Shown here: piece after piece, positions 12,263 through 24,100 of the stretch
How the letters are laid out: each line of letters opens with the position of its first letter
How positions within the stretch are numbered: the stretch's first letter is position 1
Origin: Syngnathus acus
Taxonomy: Eukaryota > Chordata > Actinopteri > Syngnathiformes > Syngnathidae
NCBI RefSeq assembly: GCF_901709675.1
Contig: NC_051106.1
Span: 9,866,001-9,930,000, forward strand
DNA length: 64,000 nt
Direction of reading: 5' to 3'
The notes under the pieces: generated by a model
What the model was told of the DNA's origin: nothing
Databases searched by the model: none
The model's input: only the letters and a program-made list of their open reading frames with translations
Translations under genes and position numbers: made by a program

Positions 12263-13756
12263 TGGATAGTTATCCGTCTCCAAAGGTAGGAGGAAAAAAA
12301 AAAAACAACCCAACAACCTTTATGTCCGATTCTGTCATGCAGTCTCACAAATGACATCATCTGCGTATAATAATGCTGCACGCGAGTGGATCGGTTTCAT
12401 TCATTGATATTCATATGTAAATGTGGTTTTCCGTGCACGGCACGCATTCTGCAGTGTTGTAGGTGTGTTGGAAGCTGGCTCCTAGTTAATCACAGGTAAC
12501 CCGATTGCAATGGGATCAGTCCGATGGAGACTGCTGAGACTGTTCGAGTTCCAGCGGGTCTTTTTTTTTTTTTTTTTGTCTTTTCCCCTCTCCCCTTGCT
12601 GTGTTCTAAATGCGGGGAAAGCGTGCTGCGTGGGATTCGATGTATGTAATGATGCTGGTGGCTGACGCATACTAATTCTGGGTGCGCTTTGTGCGTCTAC
12701 AAAATGTGCGTGTGCACGTGAAAGGGGGGGGGGGGTGGCTAGCCCAAACGCTTCTTTAATACTCTCCGTTTAATTAAAGTGGGCTATTGTCTGGTCAGGT
12801 CCTCAGTGTGTGTATGGCACCGACGTGCTCCCGGTTGATTATGTTGACAAACTTAACGTCCCAATGGAATATCAGGCTGTGCGCGCGCATAATTACTCAG
12901 ATTGGACGCGAGCGTCTGATAATGGGATCGATAGCCACTTCGAGGCTCCATGTGAAGCCCCCCAACCCGCAGTAATCTTGTGGATTACAAGCAGTTCCTT
13001 GAAGGGTCGCAATAGCAACTCCCAGCCTGGAGGTTTGGGATGGCTTTTGCAGATCATGCATGGCCAGCACAGAACGAGTGTGGGCTGCAGTGGGAGGCAG
13101 CACCTGACTCCCTCAATGGGGCATTCATCTTCTTCCAAACATAGCCCCCCCAAAAAAAGAAAAAAAATCTCAGAGGAGGCTTCATTTCCGAAATCAAATA
13201 TGATGATTTCTTCTCAAAGCACTGCATTAGAAAGCCACAAATTTACAAAAGCGGGATGGCGCTAAATGACTCACTGATGAGGACACTGCATGCAGCAAAG
13301 TATAGTAGTCATTAGCGTCCAGGATAAAAATACATCATGTCACCTAAAAAACAAGAACTGTCTAGTGCAATGGTTTCAGTGCAAGGCAATAGAAACAGGA
13401 GTAGCTGTTGTGTGCAAAACTGTTTCTCAGCAAAGAAATGAGAATCATCACACAGTAGTGTTTGTTTAAAGGAACACCAAGATGTTAGTTTGAATTCTTA
13501 TTTTCAATGCTTTAAGATAATCCTGCCTCATATTGTTTGTTTGCCTTCTGTTTGTTAGTTAGCATGTGACTTCACTACGGCAACCGGACAGCATGCATAA
13601 TCTAGATTTATTGATGCAATAATGATGGAAATGGTCAAATAGTTGATGTGCCTGCACATTTGTCCAGATATGGACTAGATTCTGACAGAAGACACAAATG
13701 ATTCCTCACAGAATATTCAGAATGTTCCTTTAAGGTTCGAATAGTACTGGCTGCAG

Positions 13757-13995
13757 TTCATTTATACACTGTAGCCATATTTATCTAATATTTTTTTTAT
13801 CTCCACTGCATATTGTGTATTGTGTATTTTGTATATACTGTCCATATTTTTTAATTATATATACCTTCTACTTTTTTAAATCTTTTACCCGCTTCCCCGC
13901 ATGCGTGTGTGTGTGTATATGTTAAGTGTACTGCTGCTAACATAGGAGTTTCCCCATTGAGGGAATAATAAAGGATTATCTTATCTTATCTTATA
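13757..13995 (+). repeat. Non-LTR-type 3' end with (TTATC)n tail
   Basis: The clear part is 13931-13995: CTGCTGCTAACATAGGAG, TTTCCCCATT, AATAAAGGA, then repeated TTATC units. The upstream AT-rich part from about 13757 is included because fish elements of this type carry a similar low-complexity stretch before the end; that edge is uncertain. A related copy lies in the opposite orientation at 11003-11160. No reverse-transcriptase coding remains. Confidence 0.55.
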
Positions 13996-16900
13996 ATGTG
14001 TTTGGACAAAGTAAAATCACACTAGTGCCTACAACCCAGATGAATTAAGTTGATACAAGCATCATTAATGTTTAATCAACCATAATAAATTGATTCGACC
14101 CAACCTAAGAGCATTGGGTCGGCTGAATTGCTTGATGCTGAGAGGACATTTATTTTCAATGACTTTCAAGTTCAGTCAATGAACCACTATTCATTTGCAA
14201 TTATATCATTTACAGCGATCAGTACCTGAAGCCCAATGTTAGTTTTACACTATACAGCCTATTTGCTTTCAAGTATGCTAGTACAAAGACAACATTAGCT
14301 AGTGCAATAAAATTCTATTGCTTTAAAGCGATAACAAGATTCAAACAGTGATGGACACTAACAAGTTTGGCAACATATACAATGAATGGAACAGCGTTTT
14401 ATGTTGGCGGATGATTGCCAACAAAACGGGTCCAAGTGAAAACCTACGAGTGAACAACACAGCTTTCCTTATTTTTCCAAGTGCCGACAGTATACATTTT
14501 ATGTTGTGACCAACCCATTTAAGAGCCATTCACCAGTCCGCGGGCTCTTTAAGCGCTTAAGGCAGCAGAAAGCAAACATTTTGCAGGAGTCGCTTCAATT
14601 GCTGTCCTTATTACGCTTTTAATGTGTCAAGTAAAGGCAGGCTTGACGTGCTGTCATTTCTCCGACTTGCGCACATTTGTACGGGCCCGCCAATGGTTTC
14701 TTTCTGATTGCACATTGCCGTCTGGATACAAACATTTTTCCTTTGGTGAGATAATCTTTCATAACTTGGGCTTTTAGGAATAGTTTATTCCCATCTGCTT
14801 CCTTACCGACCTTAGTTCTGGCAGGTAGCTCAGGTTGAAAAGATGCTCAAGACCAAGCAAAAGGCCCATTTGTCAAGTCCTTCAGCACTGTTCCGAATAA
14901 TTCCAACATCCCAGCAGCATCACTGGATGCTGCACCATTAACATAACATTCCAAAGGACCAAAAAAATGTTATCCTTACTCGTGGCCTCTTTTGTTGTGA
15001 TTATTTCAGTGCTTTGTTATTCTCCATTTACAACTCTGTGTCATCAAAGGCTTTCTTTGTGTCACCCGTTGAATTTGTTTCCCCTTCATTCCATCCAACC
15101 TTCACAAGTAATAAATATTTTGGCGAGTGTGCGCTTTGTGCAGCGTTGCTAGCGTTTTGCATTGTTGCTATTTGATCTCAAAATGGGGTGAATGAATTTG
15201 TTTTGTTAATGCCAGTCATGTACGATTATGCCTTGGTGCAAATTTCTACCCAAGTACTGACTGTGTGTTATTAGTGATGGAAATTCTGACCCAAACTTCA
15301 CCAAGTTTTACAAATGCTTGTTGTTTGCATTCTTGCCTTCTAATTCTTAGTCGTCTACACTTGGGTCATAAGTGGCAGAAAGAAGCCACAGTGATTTCCT
15401 TTCCAAACTGGAATCTGGATGTGGACGAATCAGGATTTCGCCTTTGCTGTCTTCCCAGAACCGCCGATTGAATTGAAATACACAGACGGCATTGGAATCA
15501 CAACATAAGTCGCACAAAATTACTTCTTGCATCTAACATGGCTTAGATAACTTAAACAGAGCTCTGTGATTTCATTCAATGTGAAGGGATTTAATTGAAA
15601 TGGTGATAAATCCACGACAGTCGGGGTTATTCACTGGGCTAACTGTGTCGTGGGCAAACATGCAAAGTCAACCTTAATTGCCTGAAAATGAAGTGGAAAA
15701 TAGCTCCCATTGGACGGCAGGGGAAATAGTGGTGGCCTTTATCTGAGAAAATCAGTAATAGCTGTGAACACCCAAAAAACAAATCGAATTGGATTGACCG
15801 TATCAGATTGACCGTGACGGAACAAAAAATATAAAGACGGAAAATAAAAACATCCTCACTCATGACACAATCAAATGTTTGTGCGGCACAATACAAGTGA
15901 GTATAAAACCGATTGATGAGCTTAACTGATGATACGTATATGCATCTACCAGATAGATATATTATTGATAGAAAATTCTTTCATATTTGAATTTTGTTGG
16001 TATTGTTTTGTGCAAAGTATTCCTTCGCAATAAATGATCTTTTTGAACTTAAATCATACTGATTCATTTTCTACTCTATGACAGATTGTAGCGATACTAG
16101 CCTTTAGTTTCTGTTTGTTTTCGCACTGCAAACGGCAAAGTTTGCGCTCTTTTTACTTTCATAGGAATACCCTTGTAAAAAAAAAAGAAGATTTGGAGTC
16201 CTTCTTATTCAGTATGCTCTGATTGTTATTCCGTCTTTTTTGTTTTTCTCGGCCAACAGTCAGAAGAGAATGGTCCCCGGTGTCGGTCTGCTAGGTTGAG
16301 ATCACGGCTTGCAATGTCTGATGGCAAAATGATGCTTGAGGGTTAATGCCCTCTGTTCAGGCTTCCACGCTGAAATTGATAGGCCTGCTTTGACAGACGA
16401 GATAACCTGCTCTCGCAGGCAAATGCAATTTACGGCTACGACAGATGGATGCGGAGGATGCTCTCTGAAGTAGGCCAATTTTACCTTGGGGAGAGACTCC
16501 ACATGCAAAGAAGGCTCTCAGATAATGTTACAAAGTTGTTGTTTCGCATGTGAAATTATGGAGAGGGCAGAGACGAATGAGGACACTTACCATTTCCTGC
16601 CAGTCCATTATTGTTCCCTTCTTTTATAGACAAACCAGAATAGAGAATGATTGTAAAATTCCATCCAGTGGTGGCTTTAAAATCTAGTTTGATCGCAAAA
16701 GCGGAGCTGGCTCATTTTCGGTGTCATGCAATCATGATTGATTGCAGGAGGCAGGTGAAAACATTCATGTGTGTTTGATCCGTGATAAAATAATAAATAG
16801 TGGTGTGTTTTGGAGTGATTTTTGTTTCCCCAACTGCAGATTGTTGTTTCCTTTCAAATAACTAATTGATGCTCCTGACATCAATTTGGCATCAAATAGA

Positions 16901-19274
16901 AGTGGTGTTAGAAATTAATTATGACCCCCCCCCTCTCCGAGCACCTGCCTAATCATTTCCTCCAACCGCGTTGTTGTTTTTCCAAAGTTCCTTTCATTTG
17001 TTTTGAAATAGCTAATTAAGAGTGATAATGCTAATGATGATAGGTAATAGTGGATATTATGGAACTAATAAGTTAAAAAGCAACTAATCAATTACTAACT
17101 AAGATATCAACAGATTCTAAATGGCTTTTTGAGATAGACATTTTTTCAACCTCCGCATTGGACTATGGCCAGTCATTCCCTGCTAAAATGTGACTTTGGC
17201 TTCAGAAAAGATTGAAATAATTATGTCATATATATTATGTTATATCTGCCAAATATTAGTCATAATAATTGAAATGAGTACATGAACAAATCGAAAGACA
17301 CGCACACACACGCATATACTGTAACAAACTTCAGCAGCAATTTGAAGTGGTGTGTATGGAACCCGAATGTTTCCTCTATTTTCTGTGTACTTGGTGAACG
17401 TTCACAATTGGCCAAAGGTAATACAAGATTTGACATTTATTGGAAGCAAGACATGGCTACAGTTAAATGTGACTTTCCCAGTGACTGCATTCATATTCCT
17501 ACTGACCAGTATGACCACAGGGGCACAGGTATGCCGCCTCAGCCAGGATGCGGAACTTGAGAACACTTAACGAGCGTGGGGAACCTCTCCGTATGAATAT
17601 GCCAAAATGAAAAGGCCTTTCAAATCAGAAGCACAAGCACCTCAATTGTTTTTTTCTTTTTTCATATTTGCTCTTTCAGATCCAATTTACGTATGTGAGA
17701 GAAGTGTGTTGTGTAGCTTTTCCTCTGATCCGGCTCTCCCTCATGAATTTTGTTGTTCTTCAACTGTGTTGACCCCCTGCTTTAAACCGGGGGCCCATTC
17801 ATCACACACTCAGCAGTTCCAGCACAGTATTCCTTCCAAGCACAGAGCAGGTGTGAACGAGCCACTGACTTTGCTACTTTCAATTTGCTGCAGTGTGTTC
17901 TTTTCCAGAAACCACAATGTTTACGGAACAGTCAACCCTAAAGGTCATGTGAATACGTATTTCCTTTTTCCCCTAGCACATCGGGTTTTTAAGATATTAT
18001 CAATGTCTTGAGTACAGTATGGTAAAATGTAAAATCGTCTAATATTCTACAAATAGTTCTATATAGTGATCACTGTGACGCCTTCTTGTAAACTCATTTA
18101 CGAGCATGACGCAGGCGAATATATTAACTAGTTGATACAACCTGACACAAATCACAGAGCATATTGATTTGTTTTTTTTGGAACCACGGCGCCTTTAGAA
18201 TGAACATTTTTTGTTTAACAGAGAGGACACAGACAATCTCAGTGAGCTAGGCCCCCTAATTTTGAGTTAATATCGTTCCACTCAAAATCAAATGAATCAC
18301 GCCAGTGCAGTGCTACTTGAACCCAATCACTCACTTTCTGAAACATCAAATAATAAACAGCATTGTGTAATGACAGATCTTTCACCAAAACAATGACATA
18401 TTGCATTGGTCTGTTTTTGCCCAATATTTCTTCATTTTGCCCAGGGGTTTGAAAAGATAAGCTTTTCAAATCCTCTATAAATTACAGCTTCTTCACAGCC
18501 GTGACATCCCCAGCAGAAGCCTGAATCTTATCACTCCGCAGCGGCATGACGAGCTCTTCATTTTAGATCTCTGGAGCGAAAGCATTTTTGTTTCTAACCT
18601 TGGGGCCCCGCTGCTCACCAGCAAAAAAATAAATAAATTAAAAAAAGGAAGCGAGCCTGAGTGAACTGCTGTGTGCGTGTGTGTGTGTTAACTGACGCAA
18701 GAGAGTTAAATGCGCAGTCCTAATTAATCACGAATAGGAAAAAGACAAAACTGCAATGCGTGGCCCTAAATAAGAGTCTACATTGATTTTTGCTACATTA
18801 CATAGCTTCTACAGTATTTAGCTGTCCCATTGAATTGGCTGCATTTGTACGCCATTAAATTTACAACGTGTAAGGTCAATTGAAATGGAGAAAACTGGTC
18901 CTTTTTTGGTTTTGGGATTGTGTTGTGGCATTATTCTATAACATGATATTATATTGGTTGCATTGCAAAGGACCTGCTGCACAAAAACCTTTCCAAAAAA
19001 CAACAACAACCCAGCAACAGCGTTTGTTACAATGTGTACATTGTAATTAGAGCTGAGGAAGCAATGGGTTTACTCCTAATGAGTGTACAAGAACAAACTG
19101 GTGATTTGATCCAAATTTGAGGCTGTGAATCAGACGTGCAGGCTGCATGCTCCAGCACCAAAATGCTGCTCCAAACTGTGACTCCAAATCAATGAGCAAT
19201 TATGCCCTGTGGATGTTTTCCCTTCATTTTCTTGCCACTCAATGAATCATGGAAAACGGAGAGAGGGAATCATT

Positions 19275-19298
19275 AAAAAAAAAAAAAAAAAAAAAAAA
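19275..19298. repeat. Poly-A tract (24 nt)
   Basis: Longest uninterrupted A run in the window. It is preceded by GAATCATT and followed by CGG. It may be a retroposon tail, but no body or target duplication is evident. Confidence 0.85.
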
Positions 19299-20062
19299 CG
19301 GTTGTTTTTTTTCTAAATGAAGTGTGAGACATTTTGGGACGATAGCTGTTTTTCATTATTTGCCATTAGCTCAGTTCCCTAAGCTCCCAAGTTGTTTGTC
19401 AAATTTTTGTTGCTCTTTAATTCTACCAAGGATGTGTATTTTTTTACTATATTACATACAACGAAAATGTTCCCCTCAAATTCACAGTACCCAAGATCCG
19501 CTTTTGATCCAATGTTTTGACAAAAGTTTTGTTTACTTATGGGCGCCTGCAAAGCATGCCGTACGTTGTGCCGCATTTACTGAGGTGTGCGACACAACAC
19601 AACTGACACAAAAATGTCAGAACTCTTTCTGAAGTTAGACCACCAACTCAGCAAGCCAGACATTCACAATATCTTCTACTCACAGAAATACTATAGTTAC
19701 TTATTTGTAAGCCTGTGTGGGACGCAACTTTGCTCTAAATTCTGATAAAGGCGGAAGTTGGGAAGAAAATGTCCCAATTTAGCTTTAAAGTTGAAGTGCC
19801 CTCTCGGCGGCATCTTGATGAATTGATAGCAGCTCTTTTAATATCACTGCACTCCTCTCACACTTTCTCCGTGTTGTGTACTCGACTGACACAAATCAAA
19901 TGAGCACTTCTGAAGGTAGCATGTACACACCTTTCCCCTGGCAACGCTTTTTAATGTCAAATTGACAACCAGACCCCTTTATCATTTACATCGTTTATGA
20001 ATATGCAAATACTTTAGACTTTGACAACTCTTTTCATTTATATTCCTGAAACAACTACGGTA

Positions 20063-20150
20063 GATAGATGGATAGATCCCCTGCATTGAGTTCAAAAGTC
20101 TCATGGCATGGGGGGGGTGAAATGATCTCCTCAGCCTTTCCATAAATATT
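20063..20150. repeat. Possible decayed fish retroposon fragment
   Basis: GATAGATGGATAGAT is followed by a region reading CAAAAGTCTCATGGCATG and TGAAATGATCTCCTCAGCC. This resembles a common fish repeat in which an ATAG tail is followed by text of the type 'AGTCT.ATGGC.TG...GAAACTGTTCCTCAGCCT'. The resemblance is from memory and the copy is strongly diverged. Confidence 0.3.
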
Positions 20151-21147
20151 ATAATAGTGTTGTGAGTTATGAAGTGTAATCATTTCACATTTAAAATCTG
20201 CCATCATTTCTGTACAGATCTCTATAGAGTTTACATCTCATTACATTTCTATGATCCTAAAATCATATTTCACCAAGTGACTTGTTTTGGTTGCTTACAA
20301 ATATCCAAGATTTCCATAGTGGGAGAATATTCCCCCAAATTAATTCAAGCCTCACTTAGACTCATGTTTGCATTATTTAATGCATCTGATTTGACTATGC
20401 GTAGCCTGGAAATGTATGCACAACTACAAAAGAGTGCGTCCCTTGTAATTACCAGATTGTGGAGTTTTCACGAGATGCAAATTCCATAGAGGTCCATTTG
20501 GGAAATATGTGAAATTAACGCAGCAGCTTCGGATGTTATAGTAACGCTTACTCGTGACGTGACGTGTGCGTCATTCATTAACAGGCTACATTGTACTAAA
20601 AGCATGTGTTTGTATTTTGCATCCTCTTTAATAAATCTAATAACAGTAATGTATTCAGAATACTGTGGTCAGGACTGAACACATGTTTGCAGTCAGTCCA
20701 TCAACCACAAATAGGAGAGCCAGGCATCATTTAAGCCTTGCTCAGCAACCATGGCGTCTGGGCCAATCACTTCAACAGCTCTCCCAACCTGTAAAAATCA
20801 AAAGATAAACAATTGATTCCAAATCTAACTCACCATCTGCACCACTATGATGACTCGTTGTTGTGAGCAGACAAACAAACTGCAAGCACAAGTCAGCAGC
20901 GGCGCGCGCTGTCATCACAGGAGCACGGAAGCAATTAACTGAAGCAAAATATGCAATCCGATGTTTCATCTTCAGTGTGCGCTTGCATTACTGCAGCCGA
21001 CGACATAAAAAGCCTTGCGCGATACATTCGATACCTCATTTAAGGCTTGCTTTGGAGAAAATTCATATTTAAAAAAAATCAAATCAAAGGTTGAAGGGGA
21101 TTGAGTAAGTGAGATTTCACAGATTTCTGACGGAGTCTCCACTCTTT

Positions 21148-21160
21148 TGACCTTTGACCT
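21148..21160 (-). promoter_or_regulatory. Perfect DR1 nuclear-receptor element
   Basis: The minus strand reads AGGTCAAAGGTCA, two perfect AGGTCA half-sites spaced by one base. This is the ideal DR1 bound by HNF4, RXR heterodimers (PPAR, RAR) and COUP-TF proteins. It lies inside the proposed lrfn2 intron. COUP-TFs are brain regulators, so relevance is possible, but a 13-bp match alone is weak evidence for function. Confidence 0.5.
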
Positions 21161-24100
21161 TTTTTTCTGCCGCTTTTTCGCGTAGGTAGGGTCTCTCATA
21201 GTTTGGAAGTCGGCCGACAATTTCCAAATCTTGCCGTGTGCCCCAGGGGCTTCATGGAAGATGAAAATGTGGCCAACGCTCACACGTTTTGTTCAAAGAT
21301 AGCACTCAATTGACATATACTTTGAAGTCCGATCAAAATTCTGGTGGGAAAGTTCAAACTAAATCATATCTGACCTCGTCATGTTACACAGGTGATTGCT
21401 TAGCGGACTTCAGTCGACCCATGTTGTGTGTTTTGAGTCTGATGTCTGCTTGCTCCTTTTATCTTAAATAAAGATGAGCAAAAAGCACTCCGGATGCAAT
21501 CATTTCAGCTAAAGGTTTGACTCGGGCAATTGTTTTGAGGAGAAGGAGCAGAAGATGAAGAATGTGTATCGAGCTACCTACTATTGAGTTGTTAGCTGTC
21601 ATAAATGTAAGATCAAGTAGCTGGAGCAAATCATTCCTAATATATTTCATCTCAATGAGAAAATTCACATCATCTCTTCTCACAGAAGTCATTTTCTTTT
21701 TCTCCTTAAGTGAACCTAACGTGTTGTTCTAAAATCCCACCTGGACAAATTAAGTAGCGTACATTTGGAGCAATTACTTGAAATAAACTGCCCTGCAGTA
21801 CATTTGGCCATGCAGGGGGAATATTCTAAACATTTTATAGCAGATTTTAGATGTGCTGTAAAATGAGTCCGTTGATTATATTCTACAAAATCAAGTATTA
21901 GTCATTTGGAGGAAAAGCTGGAGAAAACAAATGTGCATCTTCCTCTTTCAATGTTATATTGGTCGTCGCCCAAATTGAAGTGTGTGGAATCATATTTGTT
22001 GTGTTGTTAATTTGTTCAAAATGTTGTCATGCACCATGCCGCTCGAAGAGAATGGGAAAAAAAAATCTATCTTTCGTCCTTTTTGTTTTAAGTGGAGTGA
22101 GACAAGAACCGTTTGTTGAAATTGAAGGGAATCGGTTCATGAAGCGATTCGATCGAAACGAGTGAAGTGAGAAGAAAAACAGAGGGCCCGTCAAAGGTAA
22201 TTGAGCCCAAATAGCCCTTGGCTTAACTGTGAATATGGCCAAAAATAAGGAAATACCCGTGTTTTGTCCCTAACAACTCAAATAAGAACAGTACCTCGAG
22301 ACATTTGTGTCCCCGGTTGTGTCCAGAAGCCGCTGGACTTTTTTCCACCCAAATCTTGATGTGTATTACTAACAGACTGCTCAATTTGTGAGCTTGACTT
22401 CGATTAACAGGGGGAAAGAAATCACTGTTAGCCTCTTCCAAAGTTTCCCACCACATCACAAGGTGCCAAACACTACATCAATAGTAAAAGAGCTAATACT
22501 CGCCACAGCAATGGACAGCGAAAAGTGCTCCGACACTGAATCCTGCCTCGGGAGTTGGATATTTGACATTTTATCACATCTAATAGGCAAATGTTTGCCT
22601 TACAAATAGACGAGGCCACTGACAGAAATAGCCGTTACTGTTTATCGCTTAGGCCTAGTTTGACATGTCAGCATTATTGTGTAAATGTAATGGACTTTTT
22701 ATCCTTTTCCCGAAGAGCTCAAATGTAAGCAGTATTGTTGGAGATTCTCCCATATCCAGGGTGCCTTGGACTTTCAGTGCTTGCTTCCCCCACTGCGCCA
22801 GAGGAGCTTAACGTAAGAAAACAGCTGTGGTGAAAAAAGGCTGAAAAATTCAGTTTTCAGGATGAGTGGCTGCATCATTTTTCTCAAGACATGCTATGTG
22901 CAGTGACTCTTGACAATACAAGATCATCATGACAGGAACTGATTGATTGTCAGCGTCGCAAATATCTCAATAGTGAGCATTTGTGACCCTCCATGGAAGA
23001 TCAGCCGTGCCAGCAGTAGAAGGCATTCATAAATTGGCATTCCTCTCTCCGCATGAATATTCTCCTGCTGAGCTGCAATTTCTGAATGCTTCGACTAATA
23101 TACAGCACATTGAGACAATGCATAACCTCTCGTTACTACACAAGATAAGCGTCACGTTTCATCCTCCACTTTGTTGCATACAAAGCATAACAAAGATGTT
23201 GGATGAGTCATCACTTGTACAACAATGTTCAAAGGTCTCACAAAAGGCAGTCACAACTGGCAAATGAACAGAAAAAGAAAGATTCCGAATGATCCACTTT
23301 AAGTCTTCGCCAGGTGCTTTCGAAAAATGCTGAGCTGTGGCTGAGGAGCACAACTCAAAGAAGGACTCGAGGAGTCACACGGATGATAGCTGTAATATGT
23401 CCACTATGTCTCTGTGGGTGGGTGTGCTTTCACTATCTGAGTAAATAGAATCTCTAGCAGGTCAGTGTTTCAATATGTTGTGTGGACGTTTCTTGAGAAA
23501 GCAAACATGAGTCACCTTTTGAATGTTTAACAATAAAGCACACTGGGCATATTCATCACCTTTTTACTATACAGTGCTGGACTCCTGGAGGCTCATGAAT
23601 ATGTAGCAATTTTACAAATCATTTGCCTCATATATATGCTTGCTAGTTTTTTGAACGCACTCAAAAAGGCCCAAATCGCAAACTGTGTCTGATGTGACAT
23701 TGTCCTTAGTGCAGTTCCATAGTTTGCATTTTCAATGAATTCACCAAATATGATCAAAGGAGTTTTTTTTCAAGGCTGCAGCAAAGCCAGACATTATGGA
23801 TGACAACATGATGGCAAGATTGGTGATGCACTGTATTTCATGCCGGTCGCCGTGACATCTGCCAGAAGCCCAAGCAATGACCACTAATCTGTCACATGGA
23901 ATTTTTTCTTGGGACATGAATGGATCATTTTAGTCTTTTGACAAGAGTGACATTCTGCCATAATATAAAGGCTAATCACCCTCTAGTGTCTAGCCTTTTC
24001 CACAAAAATGTTTCTTATTTTTAATTTATTTGAGACTTGCTTTGGATAGTAATGTAAATTCACTTGCTCCCCTCCCCTCATGGGCCCAGGATATTTCAGT

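Larger units (their letters stand above)
11590..12285 (+). promoter_or_regulatory. lrfn2: CpG-rich block, proposed lrfn2 promoter and 5' end
   Basis: This is the only long CpG-dense stretch in the upstream half of the window. CpG dinucleotides cluster at 11605-11705, for example CCCCGCGCGCGGCCCC at 11638-11653, and again at 12026-12220. A TATA-like TTTTATAA lies at 11945-11952. An imperfect RFX/X-box-like pair, GTTGCC then AGCAAC with a 4-nt spacer, lies at 11908-11923. The block ends in a strong plus-strand donor (AAAG|GTAGGA, GT at 12286-12287), matching a missing upstream exon for lrfn2, whose coding exon starts with an acceptor. Assignment to lrfn2 is inference; it could belong to another transcript. 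Confidence 0.5.
11976..12285 (+). other. lrfn2: Proposed 5'UTR exon 1 of lrfn2 (start approximate)
   Basis: The left edge is a guess, placed about 25-30 nt after the TATA-like box at 11945. The right edge is the donor after 12285. It contains a start-stop ATGTGA at 12016-12021, an upstream ORF of 17 codons at 12137-12190, one of 23 codons at 12191-12262, and a further ATG at 12262 with G at -3 and +4. That last ATG reads MDSYPSPK to the exon edge. If joined to 57334 it continues VSFVRSN directly into the lrfn2 start methionine with no stop. So this exon may be part coding. No transcript evidence is available here. Confidence 0.4.

Noticed and set aside
12810-13265. Open frame of 151 codons (plus) with a PPKKRKK basic run
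   Set aside because: No recognisable domain, low-complexity parts, no splice or conservation evidence; the basic run comes from an A-rich stretch. Likely chance in GC-richer DNA after the promoter block.
22513-22520. GGACAGCG, a possible further RE1 right half-site
   Set aside because: The required AGCACC left half at the correct spacing is absent (the preceding text is ACAGCAAT), so it is not a canonical RE1.
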